Of a DNA stretch of 64,000 bases, positions 1-13,300 are shown piece after piece (positions within the stretch are counted from its first letter, which is position 1; every line of letters starts with the position of its first letter). A program made the translations under genes and the position numbers. Under the pieces are notes generated by a model. That model searched no databases. It was not told the DNA's origin and saw nothing but the letters and a program-made list of their open reading frames with translations. This stretch comes from Apium graveolens (Eukaryota; Streptophyta; Magnoliopsida; Apiales; Apiaceae): positions 85,352,079 to 85,416,078 of the forward strand of contig NC_133653.1 in NCBI RefSeq assembly GCF_009905375.1, in the 5' to 3' direction.

Positions 1-2
1 TG

Positions 3-1331
3 AATCATTCACTAGATTCCTCCAGATTTCTGAAGATAGAGACGGGTATGGAACATCTGAATGAAGGGATGAAGCACCTGTACTATATGATCAAAAATTC
101 TCACTGTCCCAATGAAGAACAAAGGACTTTCTTTGAAGGGCCGTCTGGTGGAGGCTCAGGCTCGGGAGGTGATGGAGGTCATGGAGGATCTAAGGGAAAG
201 TCTGTAGAGGATTCCTCAACTAAGGGGGAGAAGAAAGGGAGAAGTGATAAGGGAAAAGAAAAAGAGTCGTCTGCTGGAGGCACATGGAAGCCTAATGATA
301 TCTACTATAGTGGAGAACAGGATGACTTTGATATTTGTGACGTTCCCACTGAACCAGTCTTGGAAGATAAAGATGGTTTCTTTGAAGCTGAGGAGGAAAG
401 TGATTTTGGAGAATGGGAAGAGGAAACTCCAGTGGATCCTCTGTTTGAGAAAGAGTTTCAGCAGCAGCAGTCAGAGATGAAAAGAAAAGAAGCTGAACTC
501 AAAAAGGTCTCCCAGATCATTGACATGAGGAAAGACATACAAAGAACAGAAACTCTTTAAAAGCAACGTCTTCATGACATTAAAGCTCAAGAAAGGAGAA
601 GAGATGTCAGACTGAAGATTGGTGAAAAATGGGATGAAGCTAGGAGAGTACTTGATATGCCTCAGCTGAGCACAAACAATGATAGACAGTTTCTACATCT
701 TCTGGACAAGCTGGAGATCTCTAATCCAAACAATGACATGTACATGAATGCTATAAAGACTGAAGTCTCAAGGATCACAGTTGCCTTTGACAGATCCCTA
801 AATGAGATGAGCATATTTGTATATTGTCAGAGCAAAGGATCTTTCAAGGTGTCACTTCATCTGTTTGAGAATCGTTCTTTGTCAGAGATTTGGGTTCTTC
901 TCAACAAAGTAAAAAGAAGCTCAAAATTGAATGAAGTTCTTCGAGAAAGGCTCAAAGAGTTTGCCAGCAGGGCTAGTCCTCAAGTGGTCAACAATCCTCA
1001 TCAGGTAAGATTCTTTAAGTCTGACTGTCTTCAAATCTGCCAGCTCGATTCACAGTCTCTTAAAGACTACTCAGCTAAGCATCTGGTCTGGATGGAACAT
1101 CACTTAAGAACTGCTGGATATTCATCCATGTTGAAAACTCAAGCAGCTGATCTGATTCAAGCTTATTATGAAAAGAATATTAAAAGGTACAATCAACTCA
1201 AGAATAAGCTAAAGACGGTTGGAGTTCAACCAGTTAGACCAGACAGCTTCACTTTAGAAAAGGATCGTGTCTTTGATAAGGAGTTGCTTCAAGATTTAGA
1301 AGAAGGTGAAGTCAGAAGAGAGGACAACTGA
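3..1331 (+). pseudogene. 3'-terminal ORF of the copia element (envelope-like position), one internal stop
   Basis: One reading frame is open from the window edge to 1331, broken only by a TAA at 558-560; the flanking parts are in the same frame. The first part has a Gly/Ser-rich stretch, then a Lys/Glu-rich acidic region. The second part is a charged, helix-rich domain ending in an acidic tail. I see no enzyme motif, zinc finger or membrane segment. It lies between the expected end of pol and the purine tract, where Sirevirus-type elements carry an extra ORF. No function can be assigned from the sequence. The single stop points to recent decay or, less likely, readthrough. The start is outside the window. 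Confidence 0.55.
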
Positions 1332-1581
1332 ATTTAATTAGCTCAAAACACAATGTAATATGATTAGAGCTTTATGAATCAAGATAGACTAATGTAGTTA
1401 TATGTTCAGGCTAGAGGAACATCTATCTTGTATTCACTTGTAAATTTCTTTTGGAATCTGGAAAATGTTAAATATAATCCAGAACTTTTCTGCTATTTAC
1501 TTTGCATTACTGTTTATATCTTTTTCTTATATGTTAGTTGAGTTATCCTCTAGGTATTTGTTGTTATTGTCTAACAAGCAA
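1332..1581 (+). other. Non-coding 3' region of the copia element
   Basis: About 250 bases between the last ORF and the purine tract. No ORF or recognisable signal; presumably 3' untranslated sequence of the element. Confidence 0.5.
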
Positions 1582-1593
1582 ATAGGGGGAGAT
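1582..1593 (+). promoter_or_regulatory. Polypurine tract of the copia element
   Basis: An A/G run containing AGGGGGAGA lies immediately 5' of the LTR start at 1594. This is the primer site for plus-strand synthesis and fixes the element as plus-strand. Confidence 0.8.
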
Positions 1594-2704
1594 TGAAAGG
1601 CATATGTTATAGCCTATTTGTTTATTCGAGGATTTAACTCAACTCAAATAAGAATGTAATAAGTAAATAGTGGATCTATCATCAGAGAGATCTCATAGAG
1701 TAACATATGTCAAAGGATTAAGTAACATTGTTCATCTACAGACTTGATGACTTAATTCACTGGAAGAAGCTCAAGAAATTGATCAAGCCTCAGTGATATA
1801 AATCAAGATTGTGGATTTAATCAAGTGACAGAGATCTCGTCAGGGTATCAATTAATTACAAGGATTTAGTCTGAAGAAAATCAAGAGTATCAAGGTCAAG
1901 GCATGAAGAAACGTCACGGAAGTTAGTCACTCATGAACCAGACAGTACATAGAGTGTCAACATTGAAGTGGTGGAATTGATTCGTAATTGACAGTGATTT
2001 TCAGAAGATTTTCAGAGGAATGGTTGCTGCTCAAGATTGGTATTAATTCTCTATTAATTAATTAAGCCATATAATTTAATTAAGAAAATAAATTAAATCT
2101 GCAAAGATTAATTTATTGATTAATTGAATTAATTGATTAATTAATTCATAATTATTATTTGATTAAAATCTGTTTTAATCCAGCAAGACTATCTTTTATA
2201 TTAGGAAGACAATCGGTATGACAATCAATAGTCATACTGAATGTCATGCTAGTTCATTTGGATTGTCTTGCCGAAAGTCCTACCAGTTCAAATGGATTGT
2301 CATGCCAGTTCATTTGATTGTCTTGCCGAAAGTCTTGCTGATTCAATTGGATTGTTTTGTTTACTTAAACAATAGAAAGCAGATCATTTTCAACAGAACA
2401 AGGCATTGAATATTCAACAGCAAAACACAGAACAAGAGAACCTGCAGAGAAATTATTGCAAACTACACAGATCATTTATTTCTAGTATTTATTGTTAAAT
2501 CCAATCTACTAGAAATACTTTTCTTGTTCTTGTGTAACTATCTAGCGGATCGAAATCCCTAGAACTTAATCTCAAATCGCTTTTAGCATTTGATCTTTTT
2601 TATTGCAAAAATAGAAAAAGTTCATGTCGAATTTATTCTAGATTTGTAATAATTGATTTGAGATTAATCCCTTGTAAACGATACCGTTGTTGTAACACCT
2701 TTCA
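1594..2704 (+). repeat. 3' LTR of the copia element
   Basis: It starts TGAAAGG next to the purine tract and ends CCTTTCA, a perfect 7-bp terminal inverted repeat, giving an LTR of 1111 bp. The 5' partner is outside the window, so identity and target duplication cannot be tested. Inside, 2240-2350 holds a short imperfect tandem repeat built on GTCTTGCCGAAAGTC (two copies, about 50 bp apart). Confidence 0.75.
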
Positions 2705-5700
2705 AGTTTAATAATAGTTTTACTTTTTCCACGTGGAGAAGATGGATTTCACCCAAAGATTAAATTTTAAAAGACTGCTGATAGTTCTTGCAAACCACGT
2801 GGCTTTTTGTCTCTGAAGAATTACTACTCATATATTTTCCAAATTAGAGAGTCTGATGGTAAGGTATATTTAGAAATTAATATATGTTTCTTTATGTTCC
2901 CCAGAAATAAATAATGAAAGTTGTATTGTAGGTTTGACGCCTCGGCTAAGTGGAAGACTATTTCAACAGTATATGGTAGATGCTTTTTCTACCATTGAAC
3001 AGACACGACTATGGTGGATCCGTACTCACCAAACTACTTTACGAAATGAATTATACAGCAATATTTGTAGATCTGTTAGCAGAGGTGATGTGGACAGTTC
3101 AAATACCGGTAAAGGTATAGTTCTGCCAGCTGGCTACGTTGGTTCGAAGCGATACATGCAACAAAATTTTCAAGATGCGTTGGCCGTATGCCGTTACATC
3201 GGACATCCTGACATATTCCTGACTATGACCTGTAATTCTCTTTGGGATGAAATTCAGAAGATGATGGAGTATGTTCCTGGTTGCATTGCTCCAAACTGTC
3301 CTGACATCATATCAAGGGTGTTTAGGCTAAAACTTGATCAGTTAATGGTAGATATTAAGGACAAAAAACACTTTGGTGTTTGTATTGGAGGTAAGATTGT
3401 TTACCAGGACTTTCTTAGTTTAATTTCTAATTACATTTTTGTTTTCATATTGCCAATATAATCTAAATTTTCCCGTTTTGCAGTTATGTATGTCGTCGAG
3501 TTTCAGAAAAGAGGTCTTCCACATGTACATATGTTAATATGGCTAGATGTTGATTCAAAAAAAACCTCAAGCAGAATGTGGATAATTATGTATCCGCAGA
3601 AATTCCAGATCCTTTATTAGATCCGGTTGGTTATGCAGCCGTGAAGGAATTTATGATCCACGGTCCATGCGGTTTGCAAAATGTAAAGTCTCCATGCATG
3701 AAAGATTTACGTTGTATACGTCATTTTCCGAAAAAGTAAGATATAGGCATACCCTTTTTTGTGTCATTACAGAATCCAGTAAGTTACCCTAATACCTAAA
3801 CTTTGTAATAATTGAATGGTTTCAGGTACTGTGCTCGAACTACTTTTGATGACAGTGGCTTCCCGATGTATATGCGACGCATGACAAACATTACTGTTGA
3901 AATAAGGAAGGCTGAGCTGGATAACCAGTGGGTAGTACCATATAACCGGGATCTTTTAGTCAAGTATCAATGCCATATGAATGTGGAAATATGTTATCAT
4001 GCACGCAGTCTTAAGTATTTATTTAAATACTGTTTGAAAGGCCATGATCGTGCTACCGTTCATGTCCAGAGAAAGAGAAAAAGGCAAGCGAATGACACTG
4101 ATGTGGGGGGAATAGATGAGATAAATACATATTTTGATGGGAGATATTTATGCGGTGCTGAATCAGCCTATAGGATTTTTGGCTTCCCTATCCATCATAG
4201 AAGTATATCTGTTGAGAGACTTCAATTTCACTTACCAGGTGACAAAAACTGCACCTTCCGTGCCAATGAAGCGCTAGGGAAAGTTGCTGCCCGGGAGAAG
4301 AACAAGTTCAGTAAACTGGAAGCCTTTTTTTATTTAAACTCTGTTGATGTTAATGCATGGAAGTACACTTATGATGAAATCCCACGGTTTTATGTGTGGA
4401 ATGATGGTGAGAGGAAATGGACCATGAGGAAGCATGGTTTTCAAATAGGTAGATTATGTTATGTGCACCACAGTACGGGTGAGCCTTGGTTTCTTTGTTT
4501 ATTACTTACGAAGGTATGTGGTGCCACCTCCTTTGAGTCTTTACGTACCGTTAATGGAGTATGTTACAGTACATTTCGCGATGCCTGTAAAGAATATGGT
4601 TTACTTGACGATGATAAAGAATGGCATGAAGTGTTGACTCAAGCTTCTGCAGGTGGATTACCTCCCCAGGTTCGACAGCTTTTTGTCCATATTATTGTCA
4701 ATTATAAAGTCACTGATTTGAAGACTTTATGGAGTACATATTGGAAGAGCATGGTTGATGACATTTTACTCAGATGACGTCAAAGTTGTCCAAATACCTT
4801 ATTCACTCTTAATGACATGCAACTGCAGTTCTATGCTTTAGGAGGTATGACACCTTTTTACATTACAGTGTAGGACAAATTTTAAAATTTTTGTGGGCTG
4901 GAAATGCAGTCCATTAATTGTTCTTCATTTGTTCTATAATTGGGTGAATGCTGTTAAATAGTTTTAGATATCAAATATTACAGAAATAGATGAGTTGCTC
5001 CGGTCAGTTGGTAAATCCTTGAAGAAATTTGATCAGTTGCCTCAACCTCCTCACAGCTATTTGAACAATGGAACAAACAATTTGATAATTGAAGAGACAA
5101 GCTATGACACTAGGAAGATGGAGTATGAAACTGCTAAGCTACTACAGGACTGTACAGAGGAGCAGAGGAAAATATATGATGCAGTAATACAATCTATTAA
5201 CACTAACGTTGGAGGGATTTTCTTCGTTTATGGTAGTGGGGGTTGTGGAAAGACATTCTTATGGAGAACTCTTATATGTAAGTTACGTTCACAAGGTAAA
5301 ATTGTGCTTCCAGTTGCTTCTTCAGGGATTACTGCCACATTAATGCCCGGTGGTCGGACTGCACACTTCAGATTTAAAATTCCAATAGTTCTTGATGAAT
5401 GTTCAACATGTAATATTGCCCATGATTCAGATGTTGCGCAACTCATAAAGCAAACACAACTAATAATATGGGACGAGGCGCCTATGCAGTACAGGTATGC
5501 ATTTGAATGCCTAGACCGATCGTTGAAGGATATCATGAAAGCTGTTGATCCAGAACATTATGCCATGCCGTTTGGCGGTATTACCGTAGTTCTGGGTGGT
5601 GATTTCCGTCAAATCCTCCTAGTAATTACGTATGGAGATCGTGCTGATATTGTAGCTGCCTGTATCACTAGGTCAAGGCTGTGGTCCATTTGCCAAGTAT

Positions 5701-6622
5701 TCTTGCTGACAGAAAACATGCGCTTAAAACAAGGTGAGAGTGATAGTGAAAGTGAAGAGCTTAAAAAGTTTGCAAAATGGGTACTTGACATTGGTAATGG
5801 CCAGGTCAGTCCACCTCGAGTCTGCAATTTCCCATTCACTGAAAATCAAATTTTAATTTTGTCTCAGTTATGTGACGTACAAACTGAAAACACAGTTGAT
5901 AACATGATTCATAGCACATATCCTAATTTTGCTCACAAAGGGCAGAGTACACAGTACTTGAGCGAGAGAGCTATTTTGACCCCTACCAACCAGACTGTGG
6001 GCCACCTCAATTCGCTTATTGTAGACAAGCTCCCGGAGAATCGGTGTCCTATTTTAGTGTTGATGCTGCAGAGGAATTTGGTGGGACAGATGAGGATCAC
6101 AATGAAGCCTTCCCAATAGAGTATTTGAACTCCTTAAATGTAGCTGGGATGCCACCTCATGATCTGAAACTGAAGGTTGGGGCTGTTGTTATGCTAATGC
6201 GTAATTTGAACCAAACCCTAGGTTTGTGTAATGGTACAAGGATGATTGTGACCAAATGCCTGAGATTCTGTGTGGAGTGTGAAGTAATCTGTGGTACGTT
6301 TGTTGGTTCGAAGCATTTCATTCCACGTATGGAGCTTTCTCCCTCAGATACAAAGATGCCATTCAAATTGGTACGGAAACAAATGCCTTTACAGATTTGC
6401 TATGCCATGACAATCAACAAATCTCAAGGTCAATCCCTGAAGACAGTTGGGCTATACTTACCTAAGTCAGTGTTTAGTCATGGACAGTACTATGTTGCTA
6501 TTAGTCGAGTAACCTCACCCACTGGCCTCACTATATTTGTTGATGATGAGTCTGGTGGAGCTACAAATATCACCCAGAACGTTGTTTACAAAGAAGTTTT
6601 TTACGGCCTTCCAGAAGCTTAG
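2705..6622 (+). mobile_element. Helitron relic (Rep/helicase coding part)
   Basis: The coding core of an autonomous rolling-circle transposon, cut at its 5' side by the copia LTR. Helitron termini (5' TC and a 3' hairpin followed by CTRR) could not be identified with confidence, so the true ends are unknown. The element may extend through the B3 and RPA-like genes further right. Confidence 0.7.
2780..6622 (+). pseudogene. Helitron Rep/helicase (HUH endonuclease plus PIF1-like helicase), spliced and broken
   Basis: Protein similarity follows plant Helitron transposases: a Helitron-like N-terminal domain (2932-3390), an HUH nuclease motif with His-Val-His at 3522-3530, a tyrosine pair in KYLFKY near 4010-4040, then a PIF1-family helicase. 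The helicase has Walker A GSGGCGKT at about 5232-5255, Walker B IIWDEAP near 5465 and a late motif INKSQGQS near 6415. Introns with GT-AG ends fit at 2859-2931, 3391-3483, 3736-3825 and 4845-4983. Damage: the N-terminus is lost to the copia LTR, there is a frameshift at an eight-A run (3557-3564), a TGA at 4775-4777 where Arg (CGA) would fit, and a one-base frameshift near 6030-6044. It would nick, unwind and transfer transposon DNA if intact; it cannot be functional now. Confidence 0.85.
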
Positions 6623-6970
6623 TTTGTTTGAATTTATAAATGTGTAGGAAAACATTATTGTTATTAAGTAATTATGTAAACCTGATTATGGGAAAATGTT
6701 TTACCGTGTTAAATACTTTGCTCTTAACCATTATATATTGTAAATTACGTTACAGATTGGTAGTAGTTTATTCTTCTACAAATGTATTCTGGATTATTTC
6801 ATCTTACATGTAACATAATAAAGAAGAATTACGCATATGACTGTAGAAATAGGTGAAGAAAGGGGGTATAATTAAAATATGAATAGTTGATCAAACGTAA
6901 CAAACTTCAAAAGTACAAATAAGTACCGAATTAAAGTACAAATAACCTTCATGCCAGATTGGAAGTGCAA
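6623..6970. other. Convergent intergenic gap between Rep/helicase and the B3 gene
   Basis: About 350 AT-rich bases between two convergent genes, presumably the 3' untranslated parts of both. No terminal hairpin followed by CTRR was recognised. Confidence 0.4.
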
Positions 6971-9583
6971 TTAAGTAAGGATTACAACTCTGAATGTATA
7001 GTTATTTTGGTAAATGAATCGTAGTCTATTGCCTGCAACAAATTTATTGTCGTAGGTGAAATCGTTCCAACACAATCCAAATCGGCATGTTTTCCTCTTT
7101 CGCTGAACAACAACATACCAAGTACCATCTCCAAATAGAAGTCTGATGAGGGTAGATTTGGTCCATGGTCGAAATACTTGGAGCATGTGTCTTGGGAAAT
7201 ACTATATAGAAGATAAAAAAAAGTTAAGGGGACAAGTACGGATTAAGCATTATCACATTTTTACAAGGACTGGGTACAGGTAATCTTACCACTCTGTGTC
7301 CTCTTTGATCAACATGTGACGATAACAGAGTTACTGTGAAGGAAAGGGTATTTTCTTCTTCACCAAAATATACTTCTGGATTTGCTTGGGTGGCTCCTGA
7401 AGCGGCATGAAATTTTACAATTACTTATGTAACTATAACAAGTCATTAACCCATCAATTGAAATGTACCTTCTTCCACATTTGCCTGAGCCGCATCATGC
7501 AAAATCCCAGGTATTTGATTTCCTCCCGTTGATATTTCATTAACCAATCCTGGAATACAAATAATTAGTTATAATATTGCATACATCCCAACGATCACCC
7601 GCACAAAATATTACATACGTATGAAACTATAAGAAGTCATTAAGGCATCAATTCAAAGGTACCTTCCTCGATATTTGCCTCAGCCGTATCATGCAAAATC
7701 ACAGGTAATTGACTTCCTCCAGATGAAATGTGATTAACCAATCCCGGAATAAAAATAATAACTATTAATTATGTATAAAGGCCAACAGACATCCTACCTA
7801 AATGGACAGAGTATTGTTGTACCTGTTGTTTGGCCTGGCGATCTCTCCAAATGAGCATTTGTTATAAAGCAAACAAAATTGGTTATTCTGTATGGTTCTT
7901 TGGTAATATACTACATACTGAAATGAAAAGTACCTGAAGAATCTGAATCTGACGTAGACATATCAGTAACCTCAAAACACAGTCTTTTCCCCAGCTCTTT
8001 CAAAGACACTTTAGCGGGTGCAGAATGAAGAATATTAATACCATTTGTGCTAAATATTGTTAAGTATAAACTTGATGGACCAACACAATCGAAGAAAATC
8101 CAAAAACTCTCCCTCACAGAATAATTGTTGAAAACTTCATCCAAATCGAATAAACTTTTAGTGTGCTTAGAGAACTTAGCAATGTACTACCACCCGTCAC
8201 CAAACGACAGCCTAACTTTGTCACCCAGCATTGAACGATAAGTGTCTATAAACATTGATGGTAATTCCTATATAGTACAAATATAGATGTGAAGAACATA
8301 AATGTATTAGCCACTCCCTAAAATTGTTATGACAAATGTAAGTTATGCAATTACGTTACCAGATTCCCGTCATGCAGCATGTCATGACTAACCATTTTGA
8401 AACATTTTTTGGCTGAAATTCCACTTCCATGAACTGCCCAGGAAGAATACAACATGGTTAACAATTTTGTCATATACAGTTAAAGTTTTTTGAGGTCTGA
8501 TCAAGATCTGCAAATATACCTTCAGTTTTTGATTCATTGTCATTATCATTGTCAATGATACTTATATTCAACCTCTGCGAATGCTCTGTACGCGAAAACA
8601 CACAAACATCCCCTTCTTTCAAGTTTACATATTCACAGAATTTTGTCCACTCTTTGTTAAAGAGCAAATTCCCATTCTCCCATTTCAAGTTTATAATCCA
8701 AGTACTTTTGTTCAGGCATAACTGAACCCAGGTCATTTGTTCATGTACATTTAATCGGGCGATTACATCATTGGGCAGGACCTAACCAATATAGAATTAA
8801 AATTGAAGTTAATAGTAGAAATAGCAAGCGGAACTGACATTCGATTGAGAAAAATGTAACCTGAGTGTAAGCATTTTTTGAAGGTGTTCTCCCTCAATGT
8901 AAACTCTATCAGTTAGGCGGCTGTCACCCATTGCATTATAGAAGAACCTTGCTGCCAGTTTCTTAATTTCGGCCGGACTAAAAATTTTCCGATCACGTCC
9001 TGTACCGCACACTTTATGATATTGAATAGGCCTTAGTGGGTAATCAATCTCCACCGTATTACCATCAAATATTTGAACATGAAAACGTCCATGGTCTTTG
9101 TAATCAAGAAGGAAGACACTTTATGGTTTGATTGCATAGAAATCCATAATTTTTCCAACATTTCCTATGCATGCATTGGCACTATCCAACGAACATTGCC
9201 ATGCATCACCATTTCTAACCCGGAGATACACTGTTCCGGTCAATTCATTTCCCATAATTTTTTCAAACTCCTCAGGCAAAGGCTGAATCGGGAAAATATA
9301 AATAGATTAATTGTACTGACTAAGCAAATTCAAATAGAACTGAAGTACAAGTACAAGCCTTAATATAAGGATTTGTCATCACAAAGTAGGAAACAACATA
9401 CCAGCTCTCCTTTGTTATATGCTTCTACAAAAACAGTACATAGCAATTGCATTCATTTCATTCCTGCGTCAGTACATATATGTCTAATAGTTTAATTGAT
9501 CATATATATTGCACACATGAACAAATAGTAAAGATTGAAGAAAAGAACTTCTTACCTTTAACAATGCGCAATGAGCCGCTCAT
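6971..9583 (-). pseudogene. REM-type protein with four B3 DNA-binding domains, multi-exon, broken
   Basis: Reading the minus strand from an ATG at 9583, short exons at 9583-9556 and 9424-9402 lead into a first B3 domain (9282-8861), a second (about 8781-8510, with Lys-Glu-Gly-Asp-Val-Cys-Val-Phe near its end), a third split over 8412-8360 and 8267-7934, a linker of small exons (7845-7310) and a fourth (7186-6971). B3 domains of this REM/ARF type bind DNA in plant nuclear regulators. In-frame stops lie at 9123-9121 (TAA, first B3) and 8189-8187 (TAG, third B3). The phase between the first and second B3 exons also does not match, so a small indel is likely. The gene is convergent with the Helitron helicase. 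The exact exons in 7310-7934 are uncertain. Confidence 0.7.
7468..7755 (-). repeat. Tandemly duplicated exon-intron unit in the B3 gene
   Basis: Two imperfect copies, about 190 bp apart, of a short exon. Both translate to a Gly-Leu-Val-Asn start, then Ile-Leu-His-Asp, and end in Glu-Glu before a GT donor. The flanking intron sequence is repeated too, so this is a genomic duplication that lengthened the linker before the fourth B3 domain. Confidence 0.7.
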
Positions 9584-10315
9584 AACCTAAAAAACCCCTT
9601 TCTCAGTTTGTTGAAGTTACTGGACAACCCCTTTCCTCGGCTCTCCTCCTTCCTGTTCAATAACTGCAACTTGCAACTGCAATTGGGTTGTATGTGGTAG
9701 AGTTAAACTTTTTTTTAATTAAAATGTAGAGATCTTTTATAACTATAAATTATGTTATGCATTTATTGAATTTAACTAACCCATATATTCGGTCAAACAT
9801 TATATCAATTCTTTATTATATTGATTTGAAGGAGTATACAATTTTTTAACCAGAATACTAGATTAAAAAATTATATTATTATAATATTACACACCATTAT
9901 AGGAAAAAAAGGAAAAAAACAATTTTTATTAATATAATATATATGAATTTCCGTAGTCTCTTGAATTTTAGCATTTAAATCAAATGCATCTTCAACCAAC
10001 CATATTATTAATTATAATTAAAACAAATCACGATTTGTAATAGATTTTTCTCCTAAACGTTAAATATTAATTTTGCCAAAGTAATTTTTATATCAATATA
10101 TATATATATAAATATGAAGTTTGTTTATAAACAAGATTTAGGTCGGTGAAGACTGACGACCATAATTAAGGGAGGCACTATACATTGTCTAAGATTACCT
10201 ATTGCAACCATTTGGTCTAAATCTACTTCCTAAATCATATATCATATATCAATTTTTTATTCTTTCGATAATTAATAAAAAGTTAATTTAATTCGTTGAT
10301 ACTAATTCACTTATG
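9584..10315. other. AT-rich upstream region of the B3 gene
   Basis: Very AT-rich, with a short TA run near 10095-10110. No ORF or transposon end recognised. Any promoter of the minus-strand B3 gene would lie here, but no clear TATA box stands out from the base composition. Confidence 0.4.
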
Positions 10316-10320
10316 TTAAC
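10316..10320. repeat. Target-site duplication (left) of the gypsy element
   Basis: TTAAC directly before the left LTR; the same five bases follow the right LTR at 22520-22524. Confidence 0.85.
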
Positions 10321-13300
10321 TGTGGCGCCCTCCAAACCCGGGTCAGAAGTTTGGGGTCCACAACACATTCACAATATATAAACCTTTACATAAAATATTA
10401 ATTGCAATGACCCTGTTTCACATAACCACGGATCGCAACAGGTTAAAGTATGAAAACAAGCCACAATCTTAACCTTTATTACAACGTACCAAATCCCAAC
10501 TAATTTAACTTACAATTGATATTAAAATCATTCTTACAATTTGACTATCTCTCTACCGCATAAAGCTTCTGCTAGCTCGATTCAACCCAACTGGAACCTT
10601 AGCCCGTACTTTGGACTGAGGAACTTCACTATCGTCCATGTTCTTTTCAACTGTAAAATGTATAAAAGAATCGCAAGGGTGAGCTAACTAGCTCAGCAAG
10701 TCATAATAGTGATAACTGAGGTTAAAAAATGATCAAATGAGATGATTCAAAGGAATCAAGTTTCTTTTTAACTCATCATTAGAATTGGATATTCATTTTA
10801 AGTTTTAAAAACCAAGGTTAGGCTGCTGATCAGTCACGCACTAACCCCGAGCAAGCACACAGCACTGCTCTAATTACTGGATCCAAGGCACACATTGGCC
10901 TAACTTGACCATTGGTATGGTCTGACCACGAATCTGGTCTGCATATATAAAAACTATCCAATCCTAAAGAGTTCAATATGATAAACAATATAATTCAATA
11001 AAAAAAGTTCATAATCAACGATAGTTAAACACTTGAATAAAAGTATAAGGAAACTTATGGATATCTCAAGGGGATTTCAGGGTATGTATAAGAAATGGTT
11101 TTCAATTTGTAACAGCATCCGGTATTAGGCCAGAAATGATTTTTTCAAGGTATAGTTCTTTGATGTTATAAAGAGTGGTTGCAGTATAAAAGTTTCTGTG
11201 TTTTTAAACAATTTTGTTTCAGTGTTTGGTGTTCGGTAGTTATACTTTTGGGGAGTAGTATCCTATTGGTGTGATTTGATATCTGAGGATCAACAAAAGA
11301 TGGTTTACAAAGAATAAGGCCTACAACTCAAGATCAAGAAAGAATCAGGATTCAAGGGTAAGTGGTTTAAAACACTTGCATTATAAAACAGGAGTTATGT
11401 TTAATAATAGTGACATGTTATGAAACAGTTCGAAAACATTGGTAATATGTCTTGAAGAAAAGTTCAGAAATACTTGCCTTACAAGGCTTTACAACTATTA
11501 CTGATCAACTCTGAGCCGACTCTGCTGCTCAGGTTCTAACGTCCAACCCCTAGCTTCCATTGGATTTCGACTTCGACACTTAGGTCTTTCTGTTGAAACT
11601 CTATTGAGCTCGTCAACTGACCACGTTGTTATCTTTAGTCCATCGTCCACTTTCAGGTTCTCGACTATAACCTACAGGGTCGAAATACCCTACATTAGAC
11701 GTCTATGTATGCTTGACATATCCTCGATACTAATTCTTACCCAACGATATTCAAACCCGACTCGTAATTATGAATATTATAATAACATACACAACAAATA
11801 GGGTTCACAATCTCAAAGATCGGTTCAGTGTTCGTTTTCGGAAAATACATATACTCTTTATTTTACGAAATCAGGGTTATCGATTTGGAAAAATATTTCA
11901 TCACATCATATAACCAAGTTCGTATAAAACACATATATATATACATAGTCACTCGACGTCCCGATAATCATCGGATACGTTCCCGTATTTACGTAATTCA
12001 GTTTCCCGAAAATCGGGCAGCGTCTCCTTTGTTTATCGGATTACCCGTCGAATACAATCGACGTCCACAATAACCAAGCAATCATATAGTTAATTCAACA
12101 CCCACCATTTATAATCCAAATTATTCAACAACAATCTCCGTCAAATTTCATAAATCCCAATCACAACCTCGATACACTCTTAATAATCACATTCACTGTA
12201 ACCGTTCCATTACAATATTTACAATTAACTAATTCGATCTAGAATAAAAATATAAAACTACTTTTATTTATTTTAAAATATTAGGACTCAGAATTAATTC
12301 ATCACAGCCCACCATCCGCTCGTAACGAGTCATTGCGAACGGCGGTAAAATTTTGCGGGTACCCGATTAATTCTCGTGTTTCCAACGCAAAATTCCGCCG
12401 ATTATTCGAAATATTTCTCGCACAAAATTTTATATTTTATTTCACATAACCCAATCAATCAAATTCCTGTAGAAAATCAGTAAAATAATTAAAACAAAAC
12501 CATCAACACGCGCGTATGCACGCGCCCAAAACACAGGGCCATAATTCATGGCCGGAAAACACAGAACCAGCCGGACAAAGAGGAAACGAGACACCCACAA
12601 CACACACGCTTAACACACACAGCAATACACCCATATATACTTACATGTATATATGTATATACCATAGAATTAAACAAATAAGGCAGGAAATCGAACCCAC
12701 CCAGCGAACCGCCGGAAAAAAAATAGGGTCGATGGAAGTAAAGAAACTAGGAGCAGCGATGGTGGCACAACCGGGGAAGAAACTGGGATTAACAGAGATG
12801 GGGGTCGCCGGAAAGGGAAGTACGGCGGCGCCAGAAATAACAGGAAAGGGGGAATCAAAAAGAAAGGAAGAGGGAGAGATGAGACTTGAGAGAGAGATAG
12901 GGGAGAGAGGGTACAGGGTGGGTGTTTGTGTGTTTGTTTTGTTTGTTTGTTGTTGTTTTTTTTTTTAAATCATCAACAACTACCACGTACACAAATACAG
13001 CAACAACCAAGCCTGAGAAGCAGACATGTGTCCCGTTATCTCGGTTTCTCCAGAAATTCGTGAATAATCGAACCAAGTTGCGAGTAAAATAAACTCGAAA
13101 AATTATTAAAATAGTTCTAAAATATCACAAATAATTCGAAGATATTAAAAATAAAATTTTCATAATTTTTAAAGTATTTTTAGAACACAACTTATATCTG
13201 TATTTCACAATTAACGAACCAAGCTGCACTTAAAACAAATTCAGAAAATCACGAAAATAATCTTAAACTGTTAGAAATATCCCGAAGTAAATAAAAACGT

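Larger units (their letters stand above)
1..2704 (+). mobile_element. Ty1/copia-type LTR retrotransposon, 3' part only
   Basis: The window opens inside an LTR retrotransposon on the plus strand. What remains is a last ORF (to 1331), a non-coding stretch, a purine tract (AATAGGGGGAGA) and an LTR. The purine tract directly before a TG-starting LTR is the usual copia arrangement. An ORF of this kind after pol suggests a Sirevirus-like element, but gag, protease, integrase and RT lie outside the window, so the lineage is inferred. The element ends where Rep/helicase coding sequence of a Helitron begins, so it seems to have inserted into and cut off the 5' part of that gene. Confidence 0.75.

Noticed and set aside
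2218..2409. 63-codon frame in the copia LTR
   Set aside because: It runs through an imperfect tandem repeat in an LTR; not a plausible gene.
5228..5839. Minus-strand open frames opposite the Helitron helicase
   Set aside because: Shadows of the helicase coding strand; no motifs of their own.
12516..12968. 150-codon open frame in the gypsy left LTR, repeated at 21198-21644
   Set aside because: It is a low-complexity, purine-rich part of an LTR, differs in frame length between the two copies and has no known domain.
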